26,573 nucleotides of DNA, taken from contig DLPV01000069.1 of assembly GCA_002477465.1 (NCBI GenBank), positions 1 to 26,573 on the forward strand, read 5' to 3'. Of the stretch, positions 1 through 8,170 are shown one piece after another. The notes under the pieces were generated by a model. That model was not told the origin of the DNA and ran no database searches. It was given only the letters and a program-made list of their open reading frames with translations. Position numbers and translations under genes: made by a program. This DNA comes from Gammaproteobacteria bacterium UBA7449. Lineage in GTDB: Bacteria > Pseudomonadota > Gammaproteobacteria > Pseudomonadales > Pseudohongiellaceae. How positions within the stretch are numbered: the stretch's first letter is position 1; each line of letters begins with the position of its first letter.

Positions 1-1
1 C

Positions 2-1981
2 GCGCAGGGTCAGGCCGCTGAATTCTCGCAGGTCCGACCCGATTCCGGTGCCTTGAAGCAGCTGCCGGTGACCGAATGGCTGACCAATGGGGGCGATCTG
101 TATAACAGAAATTTTTCTCCGCTTGATCAGATCAACACCGACAACGTCGGTCGCCTGGGACCTGTCTGGCGGACACATCTGAACGGTTCGGGTCTGGAGG
201 CGAAATACTCTGGTGAGGCGCAGCCTCTGATCATTGACGGCATCATGTATGTTATCACCGGAGCCGATGATGTCTTCGCGCTCAGCGTCGAAACCGGAGA
301 GATGCTGTGGTCGCAAGAAGCAGAGCTCAGCGCTGAAATCTCAACCATTTGCTGTGGCTGGACAAGTCGAGGCGTGGGTTATGGCGAAGACAAGATTTTT
401 GTGGGCCAACTGGATGGAGTGCTGAGGGCGCTCGATGCCGAATCCGGGAAGGAAGTGTGGTCGATTCAGGCGGAAAGCTGGAAGGAGGGCTACACCATCA
501 CGAGCGCACCCCTGTACTTTGACGGCATGGTAATCAGTGGATTCGCTGGCGCTGAGTTCGCTGCACGAGGCCGGGTGAAAGCCTATGATGCGACAGATGG
601 CTCTTTACTCTGGACTTTTTACACCGTTCCGGCACCAGGCGAATTTGGTTCGGATACCTGGCCTGCAGACAGTGATGCCTGGGAAACCGGCGGCGGTACA
701 GTCTGGCACACTCCAGCTGTTGACCCTGAGCTGGGCCTGATCTACTTCTCGACCGGTAATCCTGGGCCTGACTACAACGGCGCAATCAGGGCCGGTGATA
801 ATCTGTTTACTGCCTCGATTGTTGCCCTTGACGCATACTCTGGTGAATACCGTTGGCACTTTCAGCAGGTGCACCATGACATATGGGATTTCGATGCGCC
901 GAATCCGGTTGTTCTGTTCGATCTGGACTATGAGGGCGTCCTGAGAAAAGGACTCGCACAGGCGGGCAAGACGGGCTGGGTGTACATTCTTGATCGGGTC
1001 ACCGGAGAGCCTCTGGTCGGCATAGAAGAACGCCCTGTTCCGCAGGAAGAGCGACAGGCTACCGCAGCTACTCAGCCTTATCCGGTCGGTGATGCCTTCG
1101 TGACGCATACTCTCGACATTGCCCCAGAAGGGTTCCGCATGGTGAACGACGGGGATATCTTCACGCCATTCTGGGACGACCCGGTGCTGCTACGACGGGG
1201 GGAAGCGAATTGGCCACCGAGTGCCGTTGATCCGGACAAAGGGGTTATTTATGTCTGCGCAGGTGACCGCCAGGCGGCTTACACGACCAACGCGGACACG
1301 GATTCAGCTGAGCCCGGCGATCGCTATACCGGCGGTAACATGCGCTTTGCTCCCATTGCGGTCACCGGGATTGTCGCGGCCATGGACTTGCGGACCAATA
1401 AACGCCTTTGGTCGCAGCGATGGCCGGGTCGTTGCTACAGTGGTTTGGTCGCAACAGCGGGAAACCTGCTATTCGCGGGCCGCAATGACGGGCGGTTTAC
1501 CGCCATGGATGCTGCGACCGGTCAAAAACTTTGGGAGTTCATGACAGACGCCGGCGTTAATGCGCCTCCTACTGTGTTCGAGAATAACGGCGAGCAATAT
1601 GTGACCGTACTGTCAGCCGGAAATTTGCTGGCCGGCTCTGCGCGGGGTGACAGCATCTGGATGTTCAAACTGCTCGAAGAGGATGAGGAAACAGCGATCG
1701 CTCTGGATAAGGTGACGCCACCGCAAGCGAACACTGAAGGTCTTGGTCTGTACCGAAGTACCTGTGTCTTTTGCCATGGGCTGCGAGGCGAGGGAGGGCA
1801 TAACGGCATGCCACTGGAGGGTCTTGCCGCATTTTCGACAGACTATGTGGCTAACATCATTGCCAACGGTCAAAACAACATGCCGTCTTTTGGTCAAACT
1901 TTTGATACAGCGCAGATCAGGGCAATTGCCGAGCACGTTCGCACCCTTAACCGCGGCATTCAGAATCGAAATACTCGCTGA
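2..1981 (+). CDS. PQQ-dependent alcohol/sugar dehydrogenase with C-terminal cytochrome c domain (5' end outside window)
   Basis: The reading frame is open from base 2, so the start and most of the signal peptide lie upstream; the first residues, AQGQAAEF, look like a signal-peptidase region. The product should be a periplasmic quinoprotein that oxidises an alcohol or sugar and passes electrons through its own heme. Visible signs: repeated propeller blades (for example ETGEMLW, ESGKEVW, ATGQKLW); the adjacent Cys-Cys pair (350-355) that forms the disulfide ring over PQQ in quinoprotein alcohol dehydrogenases; the active-site stretch HHDIWDFDAPNP with Asp codons at 887-889 and 893-895; and KTGWVYILDR. 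The heme site is CVFCH at 1763-1777 and the likely axial Met is in NNMPSF (1880-1882). Domain order matches quinohemoprotein dehydrogenases. The substrate cannot be read from the sequence. A repeat element begins directly after the stop codon. Confidence 0.93.
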   Translation, partial: AQGQAAEFSQVRPDSGALKQLPVTEWLTNGGDLYNRNFSPLDQINTDNVGRLGPVWRTHLNGSGLEAKYSGEAQPLIIDGIMYVITGADDVFALSVETGEMLWSQEAELSAEISTICCGWTSRGVGYGEDKIFVGQLDGVLRALDAESGKEVWSIQAESWKEGYTITSAPLYFDGMVISGFAGAEFAARGRVKAYDATDGSLLWTFYTVPAPGEFGSDTWPADSDAWETGGGTVWHTPAVDPELGLIYFSTGNPGPDYNGAIRAGDNLFTASIVALDAYSGEYRWHFQQVHHDIWDFDAPNPVVLFDLDYEGVLRKGLAQAGKTGWVYILDRVTGEPLVGIEERPVPQEERQATAATQPYPVGDAFVTHTLDIAPEGFRMVNDGDIFTPFWDDPVLLRRGEANWPPSAVDPDKGVIYVCAGDRQAAYTTNADTDSAEPGDRYTGGNMRFAPIAVTGIVAAMDLRTNKRLWSQRWPGRCYSGLVATAGNLLFAGRNDGRFTAMDAATGQKLWEFMTDAGVNAPPTVFENNGEQYVTVLSAGNLLAGSARGDSIWMFKLLEEDEETAIALDKVTPPQANTEGLGLYRSTCVFCHGLRGEGGHNGMPLEGLAAFSTDYVANIIANGQNNMPSFGQTFDTAQIRAIAEHVRTLNRGIQNRNTR

Positions 1982-2078
1982 GAAACTTGGGGACACTGAA
2001 ACTTGGGGACACTAATAGTTTAATAGCTTAAGAAATTTGCTCAACGATTCAAGGCGAATACAGCGAGCAAATTTCTTA
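1982..2078. repeat. REP-like element: 16-bp tandem repeat plus 14-bp inverted repeat
   Basis: Two perfect tandem copies of GAAACTTGGGGACACT occupy 1982-1997 and 1998-2013. They are followed by a perfect 14-bp inverted repeat, TAAGAAATTTGCTC at 2029-2042 and its complement at 2065-2078, which would form a hairpin with a 22-nt loop. The GGGGACACT core recurs in the hairpin element at 5421-5507. Such cores are, from general knowledge, often seen with REP/RAYT-type (IS200-like) elements in gammaproteobacteria. No transposase is present, so this would be a non-autonomous copy. Confidence 0.6.
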
Positions 2079-2266
2079 TGACCAACCGAATGACTTGCCG
2101 TCAACCAACCAAAGAGTATCGTTATGCATATCCTATATGCCGATGCCACCATCGCTTCATTTGCGCCGAGATGCTCAACAACCTCAGCGGTGGTCAACCC
2201 ATCATTTTTTTGAGCTGTGGCTAAGGACGAGAGAGTGAGTAGCAGTACGCATATGATTAATCGCAT
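2012..2266 (-). pseudogene. Truncated small exported protein; tail lies in repeat element
   Basis: An 84-codon frame opens with a convincing signal peptide, MRLIICVLLLTLSSLATAQ, followed by about 35 ordinary-looking residues. Its last 20 or so codons run through the inverted repeat at 2029-2078, which is not credible native coding sequence. The simplest reading is that the 3' part of a secreted-protein gene was lost or replaced by the repeat element. It could also be a real short secreted peptide. The ribosome-binding site (GGA about 7 nt upstream) is weak. No family was recognised. Confidence 0.3.
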
Positions 2267-2916
2267 GAGTCATTCCAAGTCAGTAGCTTATTCCCCAAAT
2301 GCAAGGAATATAATGATTTGGCCTGCGTATATCTGCTATCTTTAAACACCTAAATATCCCCCCCCACCCATGACCGGAAGGCCCCCAGAGCCTGAAAGTG
2401 GGACTCAAGCAAATCGCAGCACTTCAATGTTAGCCTTTTCGTAAGTCTTGAATGGTCATGGCGTATAGCCTGTTCCTTCGGGATTTTAAGATTTATTAAG
2501 TCTAGCCAAACCTGACTATCGAGTACCCTGCTCTAACACTATTTAGAGATGACAGGCAAGGTACTGGGCACCGCCTCAACTTGGGCTATTTGACCAGAAA
2601 TGAAAATTGATTCTAGTCAGCATGAAGCGTTCTTTTCGTGCCTTACTAATGTTATGTGTCAGCGTTTTAGGCCGATTGTCCGCACACGCCGGATTGAGCT
2701 TTTAACTCGTTGATCTAGTTTACGAAATTATCACTTTACCTGCTTGAAACCGCGACTGCCGACGGACCGAAGGACTCGAGACCCCACAAGCTCGAGCTTC
2801 GCCAACCTGTGATTACTCTGCCTGCATTTTGCTATATGATCTTAATTAATCTTTTGAATCAAAATGCAACTTATAAGGCGGTCAAACCCTGACACCGGGG
2901 AGAACAAGGAAAAGCA
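2267..2916. other. Gene-poor spacer before the GMC operon
   Basis: This 650-bp stretch contains no long coding frame. It holds an orphan signal-peptide stub (2622-2705, listed separately) and a perfect 12-bp palindrome AAGCTCGAGCTT at 2788-2799. A reasonable -10 hexamer, TATGAT (2835-2840), lies about 80 bp before the GMC start, but no good -35 accompanies it. No RNA gene was recognised. Confidence 0.4.
2622..2705 (+). pseudogene. Orphan signal-peptide stub (27 codons)
   Basis: ATG at 2622 opens a 27-codon frame ending in TAA at 2703-2705. The first 23 residues form a textbook signal peptide: basic start MKRSFR, hydrophobic core, then the cleavage motif AHA. The frame stops four residues after that motif. 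It looks like the 5' remnant of a lost secreted-protein gene, though a secreted micro-peptide cannot be excluded. The ribosome-binding site is weak. Confidence 0.35.
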
Positions 2917-4599
2917 ATGGCGTCATTCGAAGACTTTGAATATCAGGTAATCGTTGTGGGCTCCGGCGCCGGCGGAGGTATGGCAGCACATGTACTTACC
3001 GAAGCGGGGGTGAAGGTTCTCATGCTGGAGGCGGGACGGGATTACGATCCTATCACCGAGACCCCAATGTTTCAGCAGAATCATGAGGCGCCGCTTCGAG
3101 GCACCAGCACGTCGGAGAAAAACTTTGGCTATTATGATGCTACCGTCGATGGTGGTTGGCGGGTTCCTGGGGAACCCTATTCTGAGGCACCGGACAGCCG
3201 CTTCATGTGGTGGCGCGCCCGCATGCTGGGTGGCCGCACCAACCATTGGGGTCGACTGGTGCCGCGCTTCACTCCTGCCGACTTCAAGCCCTATAGCACC
3301 GATGGTGTGGGCACGGACTGGCCCGTGGACTATGACGAAATTTCACCGTGGTATGACAAGTGTGAGGAATTGATTGGCGTCTGCGGCGATAACCCCGGTC
3401 TCGATGACACGCCAAGCTCCAGCGACGGCGTACTGTTACCGCCCCCTAAACCGCGTGTTATGGAACTACTGTTAAAGTCTGCGTGCGAATCGCTTGGTAT
3501 AGATGCGGTTCCCATGCGTAGGGCCATTCTTACCGAAGCCAAGGATGATCGTCAGGCCTGCTTCTGGGCCACCCCTTGCGGTCGGGGCTGCTCCATCGGC
3601 GCGGCGTTCCAGAGCACGACCTCATTACTTCCCTGGGCCAATAATACCGGTAACCTCAAAATCGTTACTGACGCCATGGTTAGGGAAGTGCATCTCGATG
3701 ATGAGGGTAACGCCTCAGGCGTGACATTCGTCAACAAAACCAGCGGTGAAGATGTGCGGATCGATGGCGAGCACATTATCCTGGCGGCCAGCGCCTGTGA
3801 AACTGCGCGCCTGTTGCTGAACTCCAAGAGTGAAGCCTTTCCCAATGGCCTGGCAAACAGCAGTGGCCAGGTAGGGCGCAATCTGACCGACTCTCTGGGC
3901 GCAGGCATTAGCGGCTACATACCCGCCCTGCGCGATCGGCCCAGGTACAATGAAGATGGTCATTCCGGGAATCATCTTTATATACCCTGGTGGGACCGGG
4001 AAGGTCAGAAGAACGGCAGCCTCAACTTTAGCCGCGGCTACCATTTTGAAGTAGGTGCACGCTTTAGTTCGCCAGGCATGGGTGTGGCCGGCCGCGTCGA
4101 TGGCTATGGCAAGGCAGCAAAGGATGATGTTCGTTCCAACTACGGCACCGGCATTGGTCTATCGCTACGCGGGGAGATGCTGGTGAGCGATGACTGCTAC
4201 TGTGAAATCGATGACGAAGTAACCGATCAATGGGGCATCCCTGTATTGAAGTTCCACTGGAAATGGTCTGAACAGGAAATCAACCAGGTTGCCCACGGCC
4301 TGGAGTGGGGCAAAAAAATTATTGAAGCAATGGGAGGCATCGTCAACAACCCGGACCGCGCTGCCGAAGAAGCTATAGAAGAAGGCGGCCAGATCATTCA
4401 TGAAGTCGGCACCACCCGTATGGGTGAAGATCCAGCCACGTCCGTATGCAATGAATGGGGACAGACCTGGGACGTGGAAAACCTCTACGTCATGGACGGC
4501 GGTGTATTCGTATCCAACCCGCACAAGAATTGCACGATCACTATATTGACTCTGGCTATGCGCAACGCAACAAGGCTAGCTGAACAGTTAACGGCATAA
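2917..4599 (+). CDS. GMC-family FAD-dependent oxidoreductase, large subunit of a gluconate/sugar dehydrogenase-type complex
   Basis: This 560-residue flavoprotein should oxidise a sugar or alcohol hydroxyl. The N-terminal Rossmann motif VVGSGAGGG (about residues 13-21) and the distal acid in MLEAGRD bind FAD. RARMLGGRTNHWG matches the second GMC signature. The C-terminal GMC domain carries His495 in HEVGTTRMG and Asn538 in HKNCTITI, the expected catalytic pair. Three cysteines (215, 221, 225, in CFWATPCGRGC) form a tight cluster resembling the iron-sulfur or disulfide region of FAD-dependent sugar dehydrogenases. There is no signal peptide. Export would rely on the Tat signal of the partner encoded 16 bp downstream, as known for gluconate 2-dehydrogenase complexes. 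AAGGA sits 7 nt before the ATG and supports this start. Substrate unknown. Confidence 0.93.
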   Translation: MASFEDFEYQVIVVGSGAGGGMAAHVLTEAGVKVLMLEAGRDYDPITETPMFQQNHEAPLRGTSTSEKNFGYYDATVDGGWRVPGEPYSEAPDSRFMWWRARMLGGRTNHWGRLVPRFTPADFKPYSTDGVGTDWPVDYDEISPWYDKCEELIGVCGDNPGLDDTPSSSDGVLLPPPKPRVMELLLKSACESLGIDAVPMRRAILTEAKDDRQACFWATPCGRGCSIGAAFQSTTSLLPWANNTGNLKIVTDAMVREVHLDDEGNASGVTFVNKTSGEDVRIDGEHIILAASACETARLLLNSKSEAFPNGLANSSGQVGRNLTDSLGAGISGYIPALRDRPRYNEDGHSGNHLYIPWWDREGQKNGSLNFSRGYHFEVGARFSSPGMGVAGRVDGYGKAAKDDVRSNYGTGIGLSLRGEMLVSDDCYCEIDDEVTDQWGIPVLKFHWKWSEQEINQVAHGLEWGKKIIEAMGGIVNNPDRAAEEAIEEGGQIIHEVGTTRMGEDPATSVCNEWGQTWDVENLYVMDGGVFVSNPHKNCTITILTLAMRNATRLAEQLTA

Positions 4600-4615
4600 T
4601 CGGAGCGACAACAAC

Positions 4616-5365
4616 ATGAGCAAAATCTACAACCCCAAAATGAGTCGCCGCGAGAGCCTGAAACGCATCGGCACGATGGCAACGGTAGTGATGGTGGGCG
4701 GCGTTCCGGTTGCCTGCGATCCGGTTGAACCTGAAACCAGCACGGCATCGCCGACACCAACCGGAGGCCATTGGCCCGGCTTAGAGCTGGAAGCCATAAC
4801 CGGCCCAACCTATGGCACAGATCCAATCATGACCAGCCCGGAAGCGCCGTGGCCATTAACGCTGACTGACGTCCAGAGAGATCTGGCCGCCGTTCTTAGC
4901 GATATGATTTGTCCTGCGGACGAGCGTGGACCAGCTGCAACCGATGTCGGCGTGCCGGACGTAATCGATGAATGGATGAGTGCCCCCTACTCCAGGCAAC
5001 AGAGTGATCGCGTACAAATCATCAATGGCCTGCAGTGGTTAGACGATGAAGCTGAGTTGCGCTTCGGCAGCAATTTCGTAGCGGCAACTGAAGAACAGCG
5101 GATCGCCATCATCGAAGACATCGCCTATCGCGCCCAATATGACGTGCCCGAGTTCGAGCTGCCAGCGCGCTTTTTCAGCAGGATGCGCAGCCTGGTATTT
5201 GGCGCTTACTTCACCACACCGGAAGGCATCGAAGATGTTGGCTATGTAGGTAACGTGGCGATTGCGGGCGAGTACCCCGGCCCCACTAGTGAGGCTATGG
5301 AACACATCCGGGAAGTTGCAGAGTCTCTGAATTTGCCGCCGATTACTGAATACGTAAACCAATAA
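4616..5365 (+). CDS. Gluconate 2-dehydrogenase subunit 3 family protein with Tat signal
   Basis: This 249-residue protein is the small partner of the GMC enzyme encoded just upstream (16-bp gap, same operon). Its N-terminus carries a twin-arginine signal, SRRESLKRIG, then a hydrophobic stretch ending PVACD, which may be a lipobox although Pro at -3 is atypical. The mature part (from about residue 85) has the family's helical layout: LTDVQRDLAAVLSDMICPADERGPAATDVGVPDVIDEW in two steps, a long amphipathic middle, and RFFSRMRSLVFGAYFTTPEG near the end. In known complexes this subunit stabilises the flavoprotein and brings it through the Tat system. A dedicated cytochrome subunit gene is absent; the upstream PQQ-cytochrome gene is separate. 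Family assignment is firm, lipidation is not. Confidence 0.88.
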   Translation: MSKIYNPKMSRRESLKRIGTMATVVMVGGVPVACDPVEPETSTASPTPTGGHWPGLELEAITGPTYGTDPIMTSPEAPWPLTLTDVQRDLAAVLSDMICPADERGPAATDVGVPDVIDEWMSAPYSRQQSDRVQIINGLQWLDDEAELRFGSNFVAATEEQRIAIIEDIAYRAQYDVPEFELPARFFSRMRSLVFGAYFTTPEGIEDVGYVGNVAIAGEYPGPTSEAMEHIREVAESLNLPPITEYVNQ

Positions 5366-5420
5366 GGCCAGGCGACGAAGTTCATTACAAGCAAGCATAG
5401 GGAGCAAGGGGAAGAGCAAG

Positions 5421-5507
5421 GGGACACTGACAACTTAGCAACTTAACGAAGTCAGGTCGAAGAGTGTCTTGAACAGAATAGATAGGTTGCTAAGTTGTCA
5501 GTGTCCC
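5421..5507. repeat. 87-bp hairpin element with 22-bp perfect inverted repeats
   Basis: GGGACACTGACAACTTAGCAAC at 5421-5442 is exactly inverted at 5486-5507, enclosing a 43-nt centre. Just left of it, AGCAAGGGGA is directly repeated (5403-5412 and 5415-5424). The end sequence GGGGACACT matches the tandem repeat at 1982-2013. It looks like a small non-autonomous mobile element (REP/MITE type). It lies 55 bp after the operon's stop codon and could also end transcription, but there is no T-run. Confidence 0.65.
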
Positions 5508-5547
5508 TAAGATGTTCTCAGTATGTCACAGTTGGGCCAGGCTCTGG

Positions 5548-5715
5548 TCAGATCCCCAGTGGAAGGTACAAGGCATCACGCTTGAGCTCTACATAGAAAT
5601 CGAACTCGAGGCCCTGGCCGGCTGTGGCGTCTACTGGCCTCTCACTTACGCTTGACGGCACCCCAAGCGCTGGCCATAGCGGAAGAATCCTCTCTGCTTG
5701 TCTGGTTAAGACCAC
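5548..5715 (-). other. In-frame coding-like continuation after the esterase stop codon
   Basis: Directly after the amber stop (5716-5718) of the esterase gene, the same frame stays open for 56 codons to a TGA at 5548-5550. The predicted sequence contains ordinary protein-like runs such as LPLWPALGVPSS and LEFDFYVELKRDALYLPLG. It could be a C-terminal extension cut off by a nonsense mutation, a readthrough product, or chance, since an open run of this length is not rare. No family recognised. Confidence 0.25.
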
Positions 5716-7935
5716 CTATTGGGCTGCGTTATCCAGCGCCGCCTGAGCAATGGCCCGGATATCGGTCTCCCACTGAGGGAAAGCAGGTGCGTCGTTCGGT
5801 TCAACCCCGTGAACCGCATGCAGCCAAATCAGCGTTCCTGTGTCTTTTGTAATGTTTCCAGCGTGGCCTTTCGGGTCGGTGAACACGGAGTTTCGAGTAG
5901 ATCCCGTGAGTTGCGCCACATCACCCCCAAGCTCACCCGCCTCATACGCGGCCCGAAGGTCGTATACGACTTCGGCGTGGTTTATTGTAAAGACGTCCGC
6001 ATCCGGGTAGTCCGCGTTAAGGTCATTGGCCAGGCTCACCCACATGGCGTACGCCTCATCAGCTCCGTTTCGGTGCTCTTCGGCGCTGGCGTAGTCTTGC
6101 GGGAAGTCCTGCCAAGGCATGGCCAGACCAATGCGGGTGGCTTGGTTCCTGGCCAGTGCATAGGAGGCGAAGTTCCAAATGGCTTCGTCTGACTCGCCCC
6201 CCGTTTCGAGAAACTCGATGGAACAACAAATCATAATCAAGACATCAATTTCACCGGTATCCAAGTAGGCCTTGATATTCTCACGGTGTGCGTCGTCGGC
6301 CCACAGCGCATCGGGGGCGCCTGAGGCACCGCCGCTCATTTCGATGTAACTGGCGTGCTCCTCAAAGCCGGAGTCATGGGCAAATGTTTCAAGTTTTTGT
6401 GCAAAGATACGGCCAAAACTGTGACCGATGTAGAGCACGTTGTATTGGTCGGCGTACACCTCCTCAGGCGGGCCCGACGGCGTTAGCATTGATGCATTAA
6501 CAAAATTGAGGACGCGCTCTCCTTTGGTATATCCACTCCCCTCGAAAGACTCTGAACCCCACAACCGATTTTCAGAAAAGCCATGGGCGGCACCTTCTGA
6601 GGTTATTAGCTCGTTAGTCAATCCAATCTCATCAGCACGGGCATGTATATCAACCGAACCCGAGTAAAGCACAGTGGGATCCTCGGTGCCATGCACAGAG
6701 ATCAGAGCCGCCTCATCGGCTGTTATGCTGGGTTTGCTTGAATCTGTATCTATCGCCAGATTACCCCAGTGATTCACCACCACTTTGAATTCAGGCACAG
6801 AAAATCCGTAGTCATCCAACCCATAGCCAACGTTTAGAGCAGTTACAGCACCAGCTGACCCCCCTAGAAGACCAAGAGCGGATATCTCGAACCCTTGTTC
6901 TTGAGCATAATTCTTGAGCCAGGCTATAGCTTTTAGAGAATCCTCCATAGCGGCGATCATACCGAGCCCTTGTTCTTGTCCGTCTTCAGACTCTATCTGA
7001 TCGTAAAGCGACGCAAACTGCGGGCTCAATTCAGGGACTTGTCCTGCAAGGCGGTAGTCAATTGATATGGAAAGATAGCCTTGTGCCGCGAAACGCTCTG
7101 CGTAGTCAACGAGGGCAGGTTGACTGCGGCTACCGCCATAGAATGCGCCACCATGGATAATTACCATTGCTGGTACTTTTTTCCCAAAGAGATTTAAATC
7201 GGGCATATACAAATCGAGCAAGAGATCAACTTCCGCCGTGGCAGGGTTGGTAACAGTCCCAGTACCGTAGACAATTGCTGATGTTGCATCAACAGCATAG
7301 GGTGAGCAAGAATCAACACCTACGTACCGGCTGCGACTTACCAAGGCACCAGGCACGATATTCACTCGCAAGGGTGTAGCACTGTAATAGATTTTATCTG
7401 TATCGCTTATCAGCTCGTAACCGATGTAAATTGTCAACTCACCCTGATCGATTCCCGCTGACTCAAATTGCACTTGATCAAGAACGCTGATGGTCTCGGT
7501 AGCCTGCAAGGTCTTTGTGGCGAAAGGTTCCAGAGAATCTCTCAGGCCATCCCAGGGGAGAAACACATCACTCACCAACATGTAGGACTCCTCGCCCACA
7601 ATAGCTAGAACGTAAATGTTTCCTGCGCTACCTACATGATCATTTTCTACAACCAGGCTGCTTTCCAGATCAACACTATCCAATGGATCAACACAGGAAA
7701 CATAGCTGAGCCCTTCATCAATACTGGCACCGGCATAAAACTCTGCAGTGGTTGATTGGATACTCGACTCTGCTGTGACCGGATCGATCACCGAGGCATT
7801 AGCAACCGCTAATTGTGGTGGTTGCGCCGCTGCTGTATTAGTAGACATTGTTGCCACGACTAACAGCAGGCTAATCCAGGCACTGTGGAATGTCGTCGAA
7901 GATAAGAATAGGTAATCAGTCATTCGATTGAACAT
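5716..7935 (-). CDS. Exported two-domain esterase: alpha/beta hydrolase plus C-terminal SGNH-like hydrolase
   Basis: ATG at 7935 is preferred because GAGGA lies 7 nt upstream; the frame also allows an ATG at 7992, which lacks this site. The 739-residue product starts with a signal peptide (cleavage near NTAAAQ, about residue 38) and a roughly 180-residue beta-rich region. An alpha/beta hydrolase domain follows: oxyanion motif HGGAF (about 261-265), nucleophile Ser360 in GGSAGA, Asp419 in HGTEDP, and His451 in AAHGF. A second hydrolase domain begins at about 500: Ser506 in IGHSFG is the SGNH block I serine, and TDPKGHAG near the C-terminus gives the Asp/His pair. Both active sites look complete. 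Likely a periplasmic or secreted carbohydrate or ester deacylase; the substrate is unknown. It stands alone on this strand. Confidence 0.82.
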   Translation of the reverse strand: MFNRMTDYLFLSSTTFHSAWISLLLVVATMSTNTAAAQPPQLAVANASVIDPVTAESSIQSTTAEFYAGASIDEGLSYVSCVDPLDSVDLESSLVVENDHVGSAGNIYVLAIVGEESYMLVSDVFLPWDGLRDSLEPFATKTLQATETISVLDQVQFESAGIDQGELTIYIGYELISDTDKIYYSATPLRVNIVPGALVSRSRYVGVDSCSPYAVDATSAIVYGTGTVTNPATAEVDLLLDLYMPDLNLFGKKVPAMVIIHGGAFYGGSRSQPALVDYAERFAAQGYLSISIDYRLAGQVPELSPQFASLYDQIESEDGQEQGLGMIAAMEDSLKAIAWLKNYAQEQGFEISALGLLGGSAGAVTALNVGYGLDDYGFSVPEFKVVVNHWGNLAIDTDSSKPSITADEAALISVHGTEDPTVLYSGSVDIHARADEIGLTNELITSEGAAHGFSENRLWGSESFEGSGYTKGERVLNFVNASMLTPSGPPEEVYADQYNVLYIGHSFGRIFAQKLETFAHDSGFEEHASYIEMSGGASGAPDALWADDAHRENIKAYLDTGEIDVLIMICCSIEFLETGGESDEAIWNFASYALARNQATRIGLAMPWQDFPQDYASAEEHRNGADEAYAMWVSLANDLNADYPDADVFTINHAEVVYDLRAAYEAGELGGDVAQLTGSTRNSVFTDPKGHAGNITKDTGTLIWLHAVHGVEPNDAPAFPQWETDIRAIAQAALDNAAQ

Positions 7936-7963
7936 GATCGTGTCCTCATTTATGTCGCGTGCA

Positions 7964-7969
7964 AGTATA
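7964..7969 (-). promoter_or_regulatory. Possible -10 hexamer for the esterase gene
   Basis: TATACT on the minus strand would place transcription about 22 nt before the preferred ATG at 7935. No clear -35 is present. The position fits the downstream start rather than the one at 7992. Confidence 0.25.
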
Positions 7970-8015
7970 GAAGTAACCATGCGCGGGATCACGCGAGCTC
8001 TTCCTTAGTAAACGT

Positions 8016-8029
8016 AATTGTAAACAATT
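8016..8029. promoter_or_regulatory. Operator-like inverted repeat upstream of the esterase gene
   Basis: AATTGTAAACAATT is a perfect 5-bp inverted repeat around TAAA, and the hexamer GTAAAC occurs at 8008-8013 and again at 8020-8025. It lies about 50 bp above the candidate -10 of the esterase gene. It resembles a repressor or activator site, but no regulator is encoded nearby. Confidence 0.25.
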
Positions 8030-8170
8030 GGTTGACCCGGCATTCGATTTGTATAGGAATTACAAAAGCTATCTCTTGAAGGGATGTTGTCCAGATCGCC
8101 GGGCTGTGTTCCACAATCAGCAGAATCTCAGCTCAGATCCCCATCTAATCGGCCGTTCCTGCAGCCCATA

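Noticed and set aside
605..1108. 167-codon minus-strand frame opposite the PQQ dehydrogenase
   Set aside because: It lies antisense to strongly conserved quinoprotein coding sequence and its translation has no recognisable domain; it is a shadow frame.
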